This document shows positions 45,328 to 54,217 of a stretch of DNA of 64,000 nucleotides, piece after piece (within the stretch, counting starts at the first letter, position 1; every line of letters begins with the position of its first letter). The notes beneath the pieces are model-generated. The model ran no database searches and was not told where the DNA came from. It was given only the letters and a program-made list of their open reading frames with translations. The stretch spans positions 930,001 to 994,000 of the forward strand of contig CAWJGO010000001.1 in assembly GCA_963842515.1 (NCBI GenBank), in the 5' to 3' direction. This DNA comes from CADEED01 sp963842515 (GTDB taxonomy: Bacteria > Pseudomonadota > Gammaproteobacteria > Steroidobacterales > Steroidobacteraceae). The position numbers and the translations under genes are program-made.

Positions 45328-45491
45328 GGAGCGCAACCTTAACCCAACGGCGGTCCCCGCAAGTTTCGGCCCTGGGCGGCCTCGCTGGCTGGATTTGACA
45401 GAACTGAGAAGCGCATTCGCATTTCCGCAAGAGTCCCGAAAGTCTTCAGACATCCGTGCGTGATCGGGAGCTAGAATCTCCGCAGAAAACG

Positions 45492-47063
45492 ATGAATTGG
45501 GGACACCCCGCGATGCCACCGGTGAACACCAGCGCGTCCCCGACGGACGTCGACAACGAGGCCACGGCCGAATTACCCGTGCTGGACGTGGCTGCGTACG
45601 AATCCACGCTCAACGAACACGCTGACACCTGGGTGGTTTCGAAGACCGCGGTGACGCCGCCGTCGGGCAATGTCGCCGAAGCAACCGCGGAAATGCCCAA
45701 ACTTGCAGTCGAAGTGATTCCGACGCTGCAGCCGGTGGTGCCGGCGTTCGACCTCGACCACAGCGCCACGCACGAAATGCCGGTGATGCCGCCGAGAAAA
45801 GACAACTCGCAGGAACACACCGAGATCTTGCCGCGCAAAACCGCCAAGCCGGTCGCGGTGCCGGCGGCCGCCGCACCCTCGCCTTCCGCGCCGCGAGCCG
45901 CCACATATGTCGCCGCGCCGGTCACGCTGCCACCCTCGCCGCCGCTCATCGAAGAGCTGCGCAACGCACTGGCCAGCGCCGAGCGGCGCATCGAAGAACT
46001 CAATGAGCGCGCGCGGATTGCCGACGCGGAACGCACGGTCGCGGTCGCGCGCGTGAATGCCGAGAACGCGCAGTTGCGTGAACAGCTGGCGAGACACCTG
46101 GAATCGCTGCATACCGCGAAAGAGCGTTTCGAAGTGCAGCGCTCGGAACATCCGCAGCTCGAAGAGCAATTGTTTGCGCGCGCCAATCGCATCGTCGAGC
46201 TCGAGCGATCGCTCGCGGTCCAAGCGCATGTGATCGAAGGGAAGCTGTCTTCGCTGGCGAAGAGCGAGCAGCGTTGCGAGGCACTGGATGTCGCAGCCAT
46301 GAACCTGCGCGCCGCGGTCGCCCGACGGGATCAACAGATCGCCACGCTCGAGGCGGATATCACGGCGCGCCAGCAGCGCGAAGCGAATCTGACCACCCGG
46401 CTATCCGACGCGCTGGCTTCCACTGATCCATACGTCCCACGGCTGCGCGGCGAGCTCAACGAGCGCGACGAGCAGATCCGACTGCTCAAGCTGGAGGTCG
46501 ATCTCGCCCGAACGCAGGTCGGCGAAAAAGATCATGACCTGCAGGTGGCCGAAGAGAGCATTCGCAATCTCGAGATCGAGGTGCGCGACAAGACCGGCAA
46601 GCTCGAGGAGGCCAACGTCACGGTCGAAGAGTGGCGCGCGGTCATCGCCGAAAGCCAGCGTTCGATCCTGCAGCGCGACGGCCGCATCCAGCAACTGGAA
46701 ACCGACCTGGAAAAACGCATTGCGGTGGTGGCCGATTCGGCGGCCCACACCGGCGAGGAAATAGCACTCGAAGGCCCGGCGCGCGTGCTCATCCGCACCG
46801 ACGGCAACACCGAATTCGTGCACGTGCTCGGCCGCCGCACGCGCATCGGCCGCAGCGCCGACAACGAGCTGGTGCTCGATACCAAGCACATCAGCCGTTA
46901 TCACGCAGTGCTGCTCGCAGGCCCGGTACACACCTCCATCGAAGACCTCAACAGCACCAACGGCGTATTCGTCAACGGCAAGCGCATTGCGCGCCAGGTG
47001 CTGAAGGACGGCGACCGTGTGACTGTCGGGCGGACGCAGTTCCGCTACACCGTCCGCGACTAG
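45492..47063 (+). CDS. FHA domain protein with long coiled coil
   Basis: About 523 residues. The start is ATG 45492 or ATG 45513 (the latter has GGGGA upstream). The N-terminal 150 residues are acidic and low in complexity with TAELP/TAEMP/THEMP-like repeats. A long heptad-rich coiled coil follows (about 155-420), and the C-terminal FHA domain occupies about 430-523, with RTRIGRSADNELVL, HISRYHAVL and STNGVFVNGKRI. FHA domains bind phosphothreonine, so a Ser/Thr kinase partner is expected; one is encoded at 58295. The repeated short T-E-x-P motifs could be phosphorylation sites. There is no membrane segment. It converges, with no gap, on the exported protein at 47064. Confidence 0.8.
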   Translation: MNWGHPAMPPVNTSASPTDVDNEATAELPVLDVAAYESTLNEHADTWVVSKTAVTPPSGNVAEATAEMPKLAVEVIPTLQPVVPAFDLDHSATHEMPVMPPRKDNSQEHTEILPRKTAKPVAVPAAAAPSPSAPRAATYVAAPVTLPPSPPLIEELRNALASAERRIEELNERARIADAERTVAVARVNAENAQLREQLARHLESLHTAKERFEVQRSEHPQLEEQLFARANRIVELERSLAVQAHVIEGKLSSLAKSEQRCEALDVAAMNLRAAVARRDQQIATLEADITARQQREANLTTRLSDALASTDPYVPRLRGELNERDEQIRLLKLEVDLARTQVGEKDHDLQVAEESIRNLEIEVRDKTGKLEEANVTVEEWRAVIAESQRSILQRDGRIQQLETDLEKRIAVVADSAAHTGEEIALEGPARVLIRTDGNTEFVHVLGRRTRIGRSADNELVLDTKHISRYHAVLLAGPVHTSIEDLNSTNGVFVNGKRIARQVLKDGDRVTVGRTQFRYTVRD

Positions 47064-47669
47064 TTAGAGCCCTGCGGCCCCCGGTTGCGTGGCGCCGAAG
47101 TAGCGCTCGTATTCCTTCTTGAGCGCAGCGAGCTTGGCATCGTCAGCCGCCGCCTTGGTGAACTCCGCGGCCGTGGATTTGAGCCATTCGAGGCCGTCCT
47201 TGCCGAGGCCGTAAGTTTCATCCTTGGCCCAGATGTTCACCGCGCGCGTGAACTTCCGCTGGTACGAATACGAGACGAGCTCACGACCGTGCACGCGCAC
47301 CTCGTAGGTGACCATCAGGCTGTTGTTGGTGACTGCCGGCAGCAGGCCCAAGGTGCCGCCGGTCAGGATGGCCGAGAGCAGCCCGGTGGCCTTGCCACCC
47401 GCGGTGGGCTGCAGGCTGTGCATGACGCGCAGGTGCAGCGGACTGCCGAACAACTCCTTGTCCACACGCGCGAACTGATCGCTCTTCTTGATGAGGGCGA
47501 ACAACTCATTGCCGGCGATCGAGCCATAAAAGCTCATGGCCGGCAGCGCACTTGAAGGCACGGCCGGCCTTGCCGGATCCGTGGCGGGCTCCGCCGCAAA
47601 CGCGCGCGCACTCAACACGAAGGTTGCGAAGAGCAGGGACCGTTTCGTGTACTGGCTCGAGTGGTTCAT
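47064..47669 (-). CDS. Hypothetical exported protein, co-translated with protease
   Basis: A 201-residue protein with an N-terminal signal (SLLFATFVLSARAFAAEP). The mature part includes FYGSIAGNELFALIKKSDQF and a helical C-terminus (KLAALKKEYERYFGA). I do not recognise a family. Its ATG overlaps the stop of the upstream trypsin-like protease as ATGA, so the two are probably made together and may work together in the envelope. The stop codon abuts that of the FHA gene. Confidence 0.7.
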   Translation of the reverse strand: MNHSSQYTKRSLLFATFVLSARAFAAEPATDPARPAVPSSALPAMSFYGSIAGNELFALIKKSDQFARVDKELFGSPLHLRVMHSLQPTAGGKATGLLSAILTGGTLGLLPAVTNNSLMVTYEVRVHGRELVSYSYQRKFTRAVNIWAKDETYGLGKDGLEWLKSTAAEFTKAAADDAKLAALKKEYERYFGATQPGAAGL

Positions 47670-48916
47670 TGATAGCAGCTCAACTGCAGCACCGCGCCGA
47701 GTGCCGCTTCGTTTGCGATGTTCATGCTGCCATCCGCCCTCGGGCTGACCTCGGCGAAGTCGATGTGTGAATCGCGCAGGAACATCGCCGCGTACCTGGC
47801 TTCGAGCGCAAAGTTGACGTTCTGCGGCAGCAAGCCTTCCTTGATGAGTGCCCCGGCGTTCAGCGAGCTCACGGTGACGCCGAGCAGCTCACCGCCGTCG
47901 GACACCACCGGCCCGCCGCTCGAGCCTGGCTGGATCGGCGCGGAGAACTGGAACAGCCCCACCGAACCCTTCATGCCGGCGCGCGCGCTCACATTGCCGC
48001 GAGTCAGGTTAGGTGAATCGGCCAGCAGCCCCTGCAGCGGATAGCCGACGTTCGTCACGCCTTCACCGAGCGTGATGGTCTGGCCAATGCGCAGAGGCAG
48101 CGCGCGGTCGGTCGGCTTGTCGCTGTCAACCACCGCCAGGTCGAGCAGGTTGCTGCTGACTTTGGCCTTGAGTCGCATGGTGACGCCGTCTTTCTGGGCT
48201 TCGAGCACCAGGCAATCGCGCAGCACGTGGGCCGCGGTGATCATCTGCCCGGACTTGTTGATATAGAACGCGGTACCGGTATTGACTGCTTTCTTACGAT
48301 CAATCAGCAGCTCCCGGTCGATGTTGGTCATCTGCGCCGTCGCCGGGTAGGTGGCCGCGCTCGGCTTGAGCTTGGCCAGAACGTCGGCAAACACGAACTG
48401 CATGGTGCGCAAGGCCGCGTTCGGGAACCCGCCGAGCGGACCCGGCGAATGCAGCGCGACGGTCTGCACCTGGCTGCCCTCGAGCACCTTCCTGGCGCTG
48501 CCGTCGTACACCTTGTAGTCCATGGTCAGCGAAAGCTGGCCGCTGGCGATATTCCAGGTGGGGTTGATGGCGATCAGCAGCCCGTAGTCGCCGTCGGCGA
48601 AGTTGCCGGCGTCGGTGAGCGACACCGTCTTCATCTGCGGGAACAGCTGGCCGCCGAGGTCGCGCCGCGCATCATTGAGCGACTTCCCGGGATAGGCCCA
48701 GGCGCCAATGCTGCTGACGTAGAAGCGTTGCCCGAGGTCATTGGCCGGTAGATAGATTGCCACCGGCGTGTCGTTCGGGACCGGGACGTCTTTGGGCAGC
48801 TTCACGCCCTTGGGCAGGGCACTCTTGGCGGCAAACGCCGCCGGCAGGACCACCAGGCATGAAAATGCCGCCACCCAGAGATTCCAAAGAAGGGGTTTCC
48901 GGCGAATCGTTGGCAT
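47666..48916 (-). CDS. Exported trypsin-like serine protease
   Basis: A 416-residue protein with a signal peptide (LWVAAFSCLVVLPAAFAA). A beta-rich N-terminal domain of about 200 residues is followed by a chymotrypsin-fold domain with His in MITAAHVLRD, Asp in SNLLDLAVVDSD and Ser in QPGSSGGPVV. The triad is complete and the GSSGGP wording is of the DegP/HtrA-like S1C type, but no PDZ domain follows. The substrate is unknown. It is the first gene of a pair with the exported protein at 47064 and is divergent from ilvA. A short direct repeat (48951-48981) lies in the shared upstream region. Confidence 0.82.
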   Translation of the reverse strand: MPTIRRKPLLWNLWVAAFSCLVVLPAAFAAKSALPKGVKLPKDVPVPNDTPVAIYLPANDLGQRFYVSSIGAWAYPGKSLNDARRDLGGQLFPQMKTVSLTDAGNFADGDYGLLIAINPTWNIASGQLSLTMDYKVYDGSARKVLEGSQVQTVALHSPGPLGGFPNAALRTMQFVFADVLAKLKPSAATYPATAQMTNIDRELLIDRKKAVNTGTAFYINKSGQMITAAHVLRDCLVLEAQKDGVTMRLKAKVSSNLLDLAVVDSDKPTDRALPLRIGQTITLGEGVTNVGYPLQGLLADSPNLTRGNVSARAGMKGSVGLFQFSAPIQPGSSGGPVVSDGGELLGVTVSSLNAGALIKEGLLPQNVNFALEARYAAMFLRDSHIDFAEVSPRADGSMNIANEAALGAVLQLSCYQ

Positions 48917-48950
48917 TTGAATCGATAAACTCCCTGCGCGCAGATTCTAG

Positions 48951-48981
48951 TCTACTGTGCCGCAACTCTACTGTGCCGCAA
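48951..48981. repeat. Short tandem direct repeat upstream of ilvA
   Basis: TCTACTGTGCCGCAA occurs twice, at 48951-48965 and 48967-48981, with a 16-bp period, in the 97-bp divergent gap between the protease and ilvA. It could be a tandem regulator site or replication slippage. Confidence 0.55.
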
Positions 48982-49013
48982 TGGGCGCGCCGGTTAAGCT
49001 AGCCGCCTAATTT

Positions 49014-50534
49014 ATGTCCGACACCTATATAGAGCGCATCCTTCGCGCCCGCGTCTACGACGTCGCCATGGAATCTCCACTGGAGGCGGCGCCTCGTCTG
49101 TCGCGCCGAATCGGCAACAGTGTCCTGCTGAAACGCGAGGACCTGCAACCGGTGTTCTCGTTCAAGTTGCGCGGCGCCTACAACAAGATCGCGCACCTGT
49201 CGGATTCGGTGGCGAAGCGTGGCGTCATCTGCGCGTCGGCCGGCAATCACGCCCAGGGCGTGGCGCTCGCCGCGAAGCGCCGTGGCATTCCCGCGCTCAT
49301 CGTGATGCCGCAGACCACGCCTAACATCAAAGTGAATGCGGTACGCGATCTCGGCGGTGAGGTGGTGCTGCACGGCGACGACTACGACAGCGCCTACGAA
49401 CACGCCCAATCCATCGTACGAGAACGCAATCTCGCCTTCGTGCATCCGTTCGACGACCCGGACGTGATCGCCGGGCAGGGCACCGTCGCGGTGGAGATAC
49501 TGCGTCAGTCGAGCGGCGAGGTGGACGCCATCTTCGTGCCCGTGGGTGGCGGCGGTCTCATCGCCGGCATCGCCGTGTATGCCAAGTACCTGAATCCGCG
49601 CATCAAGATCATCGGTGTCGAACCCGTGGACGCCGCGGCCATGCACGACTCCCTGCGCGCGAAAAAACGCGTCACGCTCGAGCGCGTCGGCGTGTTCGCC
49701 GACGGCGTCGCGGTGCGCCGCGTGGGCGAGGAAACCTTCCGACTGTGCCGCGAGCATGTCGACGAAGTCGTGCTGGTGGACACCGACGAGATCTGCGCCG
49801 GCATCCAGGACATCTTCGAGGACACGCGCTCCATCGTCGAACCTTCGGGTGCACTCGCGGTCGCCGGCATCAAGAAGTACTGCGCGCTCAACCAATGGAA
49901 AGACAAGCGCGTCGTCGCCATCAACAGCGGCGCGAACATGAACTTCGACCAGCTGCGCTACGTGGCCGAGCGCTCCGACGTGGGCCAGGCACGCGAAGCA
50001 TTGTTCGCCGTGGAAATTCCCGAGCAGCCCGGCAGTTTCCTGAACTTCTGCGAAATCCTCGGCCAGCGCGCCGTCACCGAGTTCAACTACCGCTACGGCG
50101 CGAAAGCGCGCGCGCAGATCTTCGTGGGCTTCGCGCTGGCGCGCGGCAGGGAAGAGCGTGACGAAGTCATCGTGAAACTGCGCGCCGCGGGTTTCGGCGT
50201 CACCGACATGACCGACAACGAAAGCGCCAAACTGCACGTGCGTTACATGGTCGGTGGCCATGTGAACGGCAGCGTCGCCAACGAACGACTCTATCGATTC
50301 GAATTTCCCGAGCGCAAGGGCGCACTGCTGAAATTCCTGCAGGCCGTGGGCACGCGCTGGAACATCACGCTGTTCCACTACCGCAACCACGGGTCCGACT
50401 ACGGACGCGTCCTCGCCGGAATCGACGTGCCGGCGTCCGACACCGCAGACTTCCTCGATCACCTCAATGTGCTGCACTATTCCTATAGCGATGAGACTAA
50501 CAATCCGGCCTACCGGATTTTTCTCGGCTCCTGA
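49014..50534 (+). CDS. ilvA: Threonine ammonia-lyase, biosynthetic
   Basis: PLP enzyme converting threonine to 2-oxobutyrate, the committed step to isoleucine. It has 506 residues, matching the two-ACT-domain biosynthetic form. PLP-binding Lys51 lies in FSFKLRGAYNKI, the glycine loop in VPVGGGGLIAG, and two C-terminal ACT-like modules span about 325-505 (EQPGSFLNFCEILG and ERKGALLKFLQAVG) for isoleucine/valine control. No Shine-Dalgarno is visible before the ATG at 49014. A hairpin follows the gene. It feeds the acetolactate synthase encoded at 36-38.7 kb. Confidence 0.95.
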   Translation: MSDTYIERILRARVYDVAMESPLEAAPRLSRRIGNSVLLKREDLQPVFSFKLRGAYNKIAHLSDSVAKRGVICASAGNHAQGVALAAKRRGIPALIVMPQTTPNIKVNAVRDLGGEVVLHGDDYDSAYEHAQSIVRERNLAFVHPFDDPDVIAGQGTVAVEILRQSSGEVDAIFVPVGGGGLIAGIAVYAKYLNPRIKIIGVEPVDAAAMHDSLRAKKRVTLERVGVFADGVAVRRVGEETFRLCREHVDEVVLVDTDEICAGIQDIFEDTRSIVEPSGALAVAGIKKYCALNQWKDKRVVAINSGANMNFDQLRYVAERSDVGQAREALFAVEIPEQPGSFLNFCEILGQRAVTEFNYRYGAKARAQIFVGFALARGREERDEVIVKLRAAGFGVTDMTDNESAKLHVRYMVGGHVNGSVANERLYRFEFPERKGALLKFLQAVGTRWNITLFHYRNHGSDYGRVLAGIDVPASDTADFLDHLNVLHYSYSDETNNPAYRIFLGS

Positions 50535-50551
50535 GTGCAAATTCGTCGAAT

Positions 50552-50577
50552 CCGGGAACACCGGCCGGTGATCCCGG
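50552..50577 (+). terminator. Hairpin after ilvA
   Basis: Two adjacent 13-nt arms, 50552-50564 (CCGGGAACACCGG) and 50565-50577, pair at 12 of 13 positions with almost no loop in the fully paired form. They lie 17 bp after the ilvA stop. The T-run is poor, so this is a likely but unproven transcript end. Confidence 0.5.
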
Positions 50578-50587
50578 TCTGTGTAAA

Positions 50588-50932
50588 ATGCCTCCCGCCG
50601 CGGTAATCAGGTCTCTATTGGTGTTCGACGAAAAGCATCCGCTGTATCCGTCCTATCGCATGGCCAAGCGCATCGTCATCGGCATCGTCGGTGGCACGGT
50701 GCTGGCGCTCGGTATCGTCATGATGATCACACCCGGCCCCGGCATCCCCGCCATCCTGGTCGGGCTCGGCATTCTCGGCATCGAATTCGCCTGGGCGCGC
50801 ATCTGGCTGAAGAAGGCCAAGCAAAAAGCACAGGACGTCGGCCGCAGCATCAGCGGCAAACCGGCGATCGATCGCACGACGACTTCCGAAGCCGCCGCGC
50901 CCGGCCGGGGCCTCGGCCGCGACGATAGTTAG
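50588..50932 (+). CDS. PGPGW-motif small membrane protein
   Basis: A 114-residue protein with two hydrophobic segments around the motif MMITPGPGIPAILVGLGILG, followed by WARIWLKKAKQKAQD. This is the pattern of the PGPGW family of putative transmembrane proteins, although the W of the motif is replaced by Ile. The C-terminal tail is polar. Function is unknown. It may start later, for example at MAKRIVIGIVGG (50660), since the first residues overlap the region just after the ilvA hairpin. It converges with the DUF885 gene, 7 bp apart. Confidence 0.7.
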   Translation: MPPAAVIRSLLVFDEKHPLYPSYRMAKRIVIGIVGGTVLALGIVMMITPGPGIPAILVGLGILGIEFAWARIWLKKAKQKAQDVGRSISGKPAIDRTTTSEAAAPGRGLGRDDS

Positions 50933-50939
50933 TCCGGCA

Positions 50940-52781
50940 TCACTCGATCGGCAGCTCGAAGAGCAACGCGCGCGCGAACCGCACCGGCGGCGATCCGTAC
51001 GACAGCACCTTGTCGTGATAGCCACGCAGCGAGAACTCCGTACCCAGGCGCTGCTCGGCCTCGCGGCGCAACGCCAGGTGCTCCTGCGCGCCGACGAAAT
51101 ACACGGGTAGCTGCGCCGAGGTTAGCTGCGCGCGCGTCCACTTGCCGGCGGCCTCGCGCTCTTCCTGGAAGCCAGACTCCGTCATGAGCTTCATGGCCGC
51201 CGACCGCGAAATGCCGTCCACGTGCACCGCCTGGTCGAGCAAGGCATTGACGATGGTGCGCAGGTACCACTTGAGCTGGATGAGCTTCATGAGCGGATCG
51301 CCGTCCATGTAGCCCTGTTCGACCATCATCTGCTCGGTGTACACCGCCCACCCTTCGATGAAAGGCCCCGACGACAACACCGCGCGCAACACCGACGGAT
51401 ATTTGTTGGCGTGGGCAAGCTGCAGATAGTGGCCCGGCATGGCCTCATGCACCGTCAGGTTGTGAATCGAACGCGAGTTGTATTCGCGCAGGAATGAGTT
51501 GGTCTGGGCGCGTGTCCACTGCGCAGGAATCGGCGATACCGCGAAAAATGTCTTCTTGGCGGCTTCGAGCGGGCCCGGCGAATCGCAATATGCGAGCGCA
51601 ACTCCCTGCTGGAACTCCGGCATGGCGATGATCTCGAGCGGCTCGTCGGGTAACGACACGAGATTTTTCTCGCGCACGAAACGAGTGCTCTCCGTCAGCG
51701 CGGCGCGCGCCGCTTCGAGTACTGCATCGCGCTGCGGGCGCTCGGCGTACGCAAGCTCGAGAGCCGCTTTGATGGCGGTCTGTTGCTGAGCATCGCTGGG
51801 CTTTTCGGGCAGCGCGGGCACACTGCGCTTGTTCTTGACGAGCGGGCCCTTGAGCACCGTGCGCGCGATCTCGTACATGGCGGCCCGTGTCGCGGCGAGC
51901 TCGGCTTCGGCGCGCGCGCGGATCTCCTCGCGCGACAACGGCGAGAACAACGCGAACTTGAGCTTCTCGTCGTAGAGCGCCGCCCCCAATCGAAACTCGC
52001 CTTTCGCTTCCGGCAGCAGGCGCTTGTCGAGCCAGATCTGGTGTTGTGTGAGCGCGCTGCGCGCCTTGGCGAGGGTTGCGCGCAGGGGCTCCTGGTCGGC
52101 CGCCGGCAGGGCTGAGATCTGCGCGGTGATTTCCCCGTCGAGCATCGAGATCAACCCGGCGTTCTGTTTGACCGCGGTTTCCGCATGCACCTTGGGCACT
52201 CGCGCCGGCACCAACACCTCGCGCACCTGCGCGAGGAAGCGCGGCATTTCATCGAGCCGCTTGCCGAGATTGCCCAGGCGCTCGGGTGCGGGTGCGAAGT
52301 CGCGCGCCAGCAGGTTGTACAGCGCGTCGCCGGCGAAACGCGTGTACACCAGCGGATTCCAGCGCCACTCCTCGAGGGTTTTGATGCGCCACCGATCGGA
52401 CTCGAGGTCGTGAGCGAGCAGCAGCGAGTCGACCTGGTTGGCACGCGAGAGCTGGCGGCGATCGATGGGTTCGAGCGCGGCTAGATAGAGGTCGGCGAAC
52501 GACAGCCGCGCTTGCCAGCCTGCGGCGCTGACATCATCGAGCCGGTCATCGAACCGGTGATCCCCGAGGCCGGTGGCGCCGATCGGCGATTGCGCGGGAG
52601 CTTCCCGCACATAGCGCTGCGCCAACGCTTCGAATTGCTGATCGGCGGAGGGCGGCGGCGCGGGAGCGGGTGGCGGCGGATCGGGTTTCGGTGGAATCGG
52701 CGCGCAGGCGCATAGCAATAAAGCCGCCATTCCAACGACGAGGGGAGCAACTACAAAATTTCCAATCACGGGTGCGTTCAT
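50940..52781 (-). CDS. DUF885 family lipoprotein, predicted metallopeptidase (second copy)
   Basis: 613 residues from the ATG at 52781, which has AGGGG upstream and starts a lipoprotein-like signal (MAALLLCAC). A proline-rich linker (residues about 28-45) is followed by the DUF885 fold with the motif HEAMPGHYLQ near residue 437 and SGPFIEGWAVYTEQMM. It shares the HExxPGHxxQ signature and the initial layout with the protein at 10071-11855, but they are clearly divergent. The mature N-terminus (EAPAQSPIGATGLGDHRFDDRLDD) parallels the first copy (LSPMNATAIGDSRYDDRLDD). Probably an outer-membrane-anchored peptidase of unknown substrate. Confidence 0.85.
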   Translation of the reverse strand: MNAPVIGNFVVAPLVVGMAALLLCACAPIPPKPDPPPPAPAPPPSADQQFEALAQRYVREAPAQSPIGATGLGDHRFDDRLDDVSAAGWQARLSFADLYLAALEPIDRRQLSRANQVDSLLLAHDLESDRWRIKTLEEWRWNPLVYTRFAGDALYNLLARDFAPAPERLGNLGKRLDEMPRFLAQVREVLVPARVPKVHAETAVKQNAGLISMLDGEITAQISALPAADQEPLRATLAKARSALTQHQIWLDKRLLPEAKGEFRLGAALYDEKLKFALFSPLSREEIRARAEAELAATRAAMYEIARTVLKGPLVKNKRSVPALPEKPSDAQQQTAIKAALELAYAERPQRDAVLEAARAALTESTRFVREKNLVSLPDEPLEIIAMPEFQQGVALAYCDSPGPLEAAKKTFFAVSPIPAQWTRAQTNSFLREYNSRSIHNLTVHEAMPGHYLQLAHANKYPSVLRAVLSSGPFIEGWAVYTEQMMVEQGYMDGDPLMKLIQLKWYLRTIVNALLDQAVHVDGISRSAAMKLMTESGFQEEREAAGKWTRAQLTSAQLPVYFVGAQEHLALRREAEQRLGTEFSLRGYHDKVLSYGSPPVRFARALLFELPIE

Positions 52782-52809
52782 CGCTAAGCCCCTCGCATGT
52801 CCGGACGCA

Positions 52810-54114
52810 ATGGCCAACGCAGCGCGACGTTACCAGTTAAAGTGCGCGCTCGCAGCCACGCCAGCCGATGCCCTCTTGACCATCCAATCCAGATCGCCTG
52901 CATTGCAGGCGTTGAGCCAACCCGACTTCGCGCGTTACGCCTTCGGCCGCCTGGCTGGCACGCTCGCCTGGCAAATGATGAACGTGGTCGCGGGATTCCA
53001 GGTCTGGAAAATCACGCGCGACCCGCTCGACCTGGGTTTCATCGGACTTGCGCAATTTCTGCCGTTTCTCGCGTTGGTGCTGCCGGGTGGCCAGGTGGCG
53101 GACCGTTTCGACCGCCGCATCATCATTGCCTGCGCCTACACCGCCGAGCTCGCGGGGGCCGTCATCCTGTTGTGGTTTACGCTTTCCGGCAGCACGAATG
53201 TCGGCATCGTGTTCGCCGCCATGGTGTTGTTAGGCCTGGCGCGCGCCTTCTGGGCGCCGGCCGGCCAGGCCATGGTTCCGAATCTCGTGCCCAGAAACCT
53301 GCTGCCCGGAGCCGTGTCGGCGAATTCCGTGCTGTTCCACGTGGGAGTGATCGCAGGTCCCTCGATTGGCGGGGTGCTGGCAATCTTCGGCTACCACGTG
53401 GTGTACGGCATCGCCTGCATGTTGCTCACCTTCACCGTGATCATGGTGGCGAGCGTGCGTCCGATGCGTCCGCAGGGACCTGCTACGCAATGGCGCTGGC
53501 ACAGCGTGCTCGACGGCGTTCGTTTCGTGGTGAGCAAGAAACCTTTGCTAGGCGCCATCTCGCTCGACTTGTTCGCGGTGTTGTTCGGTGGCGCCACCGC
53601 CCTGCTGCCGGTGTACGCCACCGACATCCTGCACGTCGACAGCGCGGGACTGGGATTGCTGCGCGCGGCCCCTGGCGTCGGGGCGACGGTCGTTGCGTCG
53701 GTCCTGGGTCTGCGCGCCATCGAGCGGCACGCCGGCCGCTGGATGTTCGGCGGCGTCGCCGTATTCGGAGTGGCGACCGTCACCTTTGGGCTCTCAACCA
53801 GCTTCTGGCTGTCGCTGTTCGTGCTGGCTTTGTTAGGCGCGGGCGACATGGTGAGCGTGTTCGTGCGCCAGATGCTCGTGCAGCTGGAAACGCCGGATGC
53901 GATCCGCGGCCGCGTGAGCGCTGTGAATTCCATGTTCATCGGTGCATCCAACGAGCTCGGCGAGTTCGAATCGGGCGTCACCGCCAAATGGTTCGGCACC
54001 GTGCGCGCCGTGGTGTTGGGTGGCGCGGCCACGCTGTTCGTGGTCGCGAGTTACATGAAGATCTTCCCCGAGCTGCGCAAGCTGGATCGCTTTCCGGAAC
54101 CTTCCCAGGCCTGA
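52810..54114 (+). CDS. MFS transporter (EntS/MFS_3-like)
   Basis: A 434-residue major-facilitator protein with about twelve helices. GGQVADRFDRRIIIA is the conserved loop 2-3 motif, and MVLLGLARAFWAPAGQAMVPNLV is typical of the enterobactin-exporter-like MFS_3 group. The substrate is unknown. The start is uncertain: ATG 52810 leaves only 28 bp to the divergent DUF885 start, and a TTG at 52876 would place the protein start closer to those of relatives. A good hairpin terminator follows the gene. Confidence 0.85.
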   Translation: MANAARRYQLKCALAATPADALLTIQSRSPALQALSQPDFARYAFGRLAGTLAWQMMNVVAGFQVWKITRDPLDLGFIGLAQFLPFLALVLPGGQVADRFDRRIIIACAYTAELAGAVILLWFTLSGSTNVGIVFAAMVLLGLARAFWAPAGQAMVPNLVPRNLLPGAVSANSVLFHVGVIAGPSIGGVLAIFGYHVVYGIACMLLTFTVIMVASVRPMRPQGPATQWRWHSVLDGVRFVVSKKPLLGAISLDLFAVLFGGATALLPVYATDILHVDSAGLGLLRAAPGVGATVVASVLGLRAIERHAGRWMFGGVAVFGVATVTFGLSTSFWLSLFVLALLGAGDMVSVFVRQMLVQLETPDAIRGRVSAVNSMFIGASNELGEFESGVTAKWFGTVRAVVLGGAATLFVVASYMKIFPELRKLDRFPEPSQA

Positions 54115-54129
54115 AGGCCACAATGGAAG

Positions 54130-54150
54130 ACGCCGCCGAAGCGGCGGCGT
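54130..54150 (+). terminator. Hairpin after MFS gene
   Basis: A 9-bp perfect stem, ACGCCGCCG (54130-54138) with CGGCGGCGT (54142-54150), a 3-nt loop and a short TC-rich tail. It lies 15 bp after the stop and separates the MFS and radical SAM genes. Confidence 0.65.
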
Positions 54151-54217
54151 TCATACAGTGTCAGGAGTATGGTCGAGCTGGATTTACTCGGGTCCTGCAC
54201 ATAAATACAGTCGGTGC

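Noticed and set aside
45456..45491. GTG start at 45456 for the FHA protein
   Set aside because: No ribosome binding site; ATG starts at 45492 and 45513 are more likely.
48999..50561. A 520-codon minus-strand frame
   Set aside because: Exact antisense of ilvA; His/Asp/Val-rich composition typical of reverse-complement shadows.
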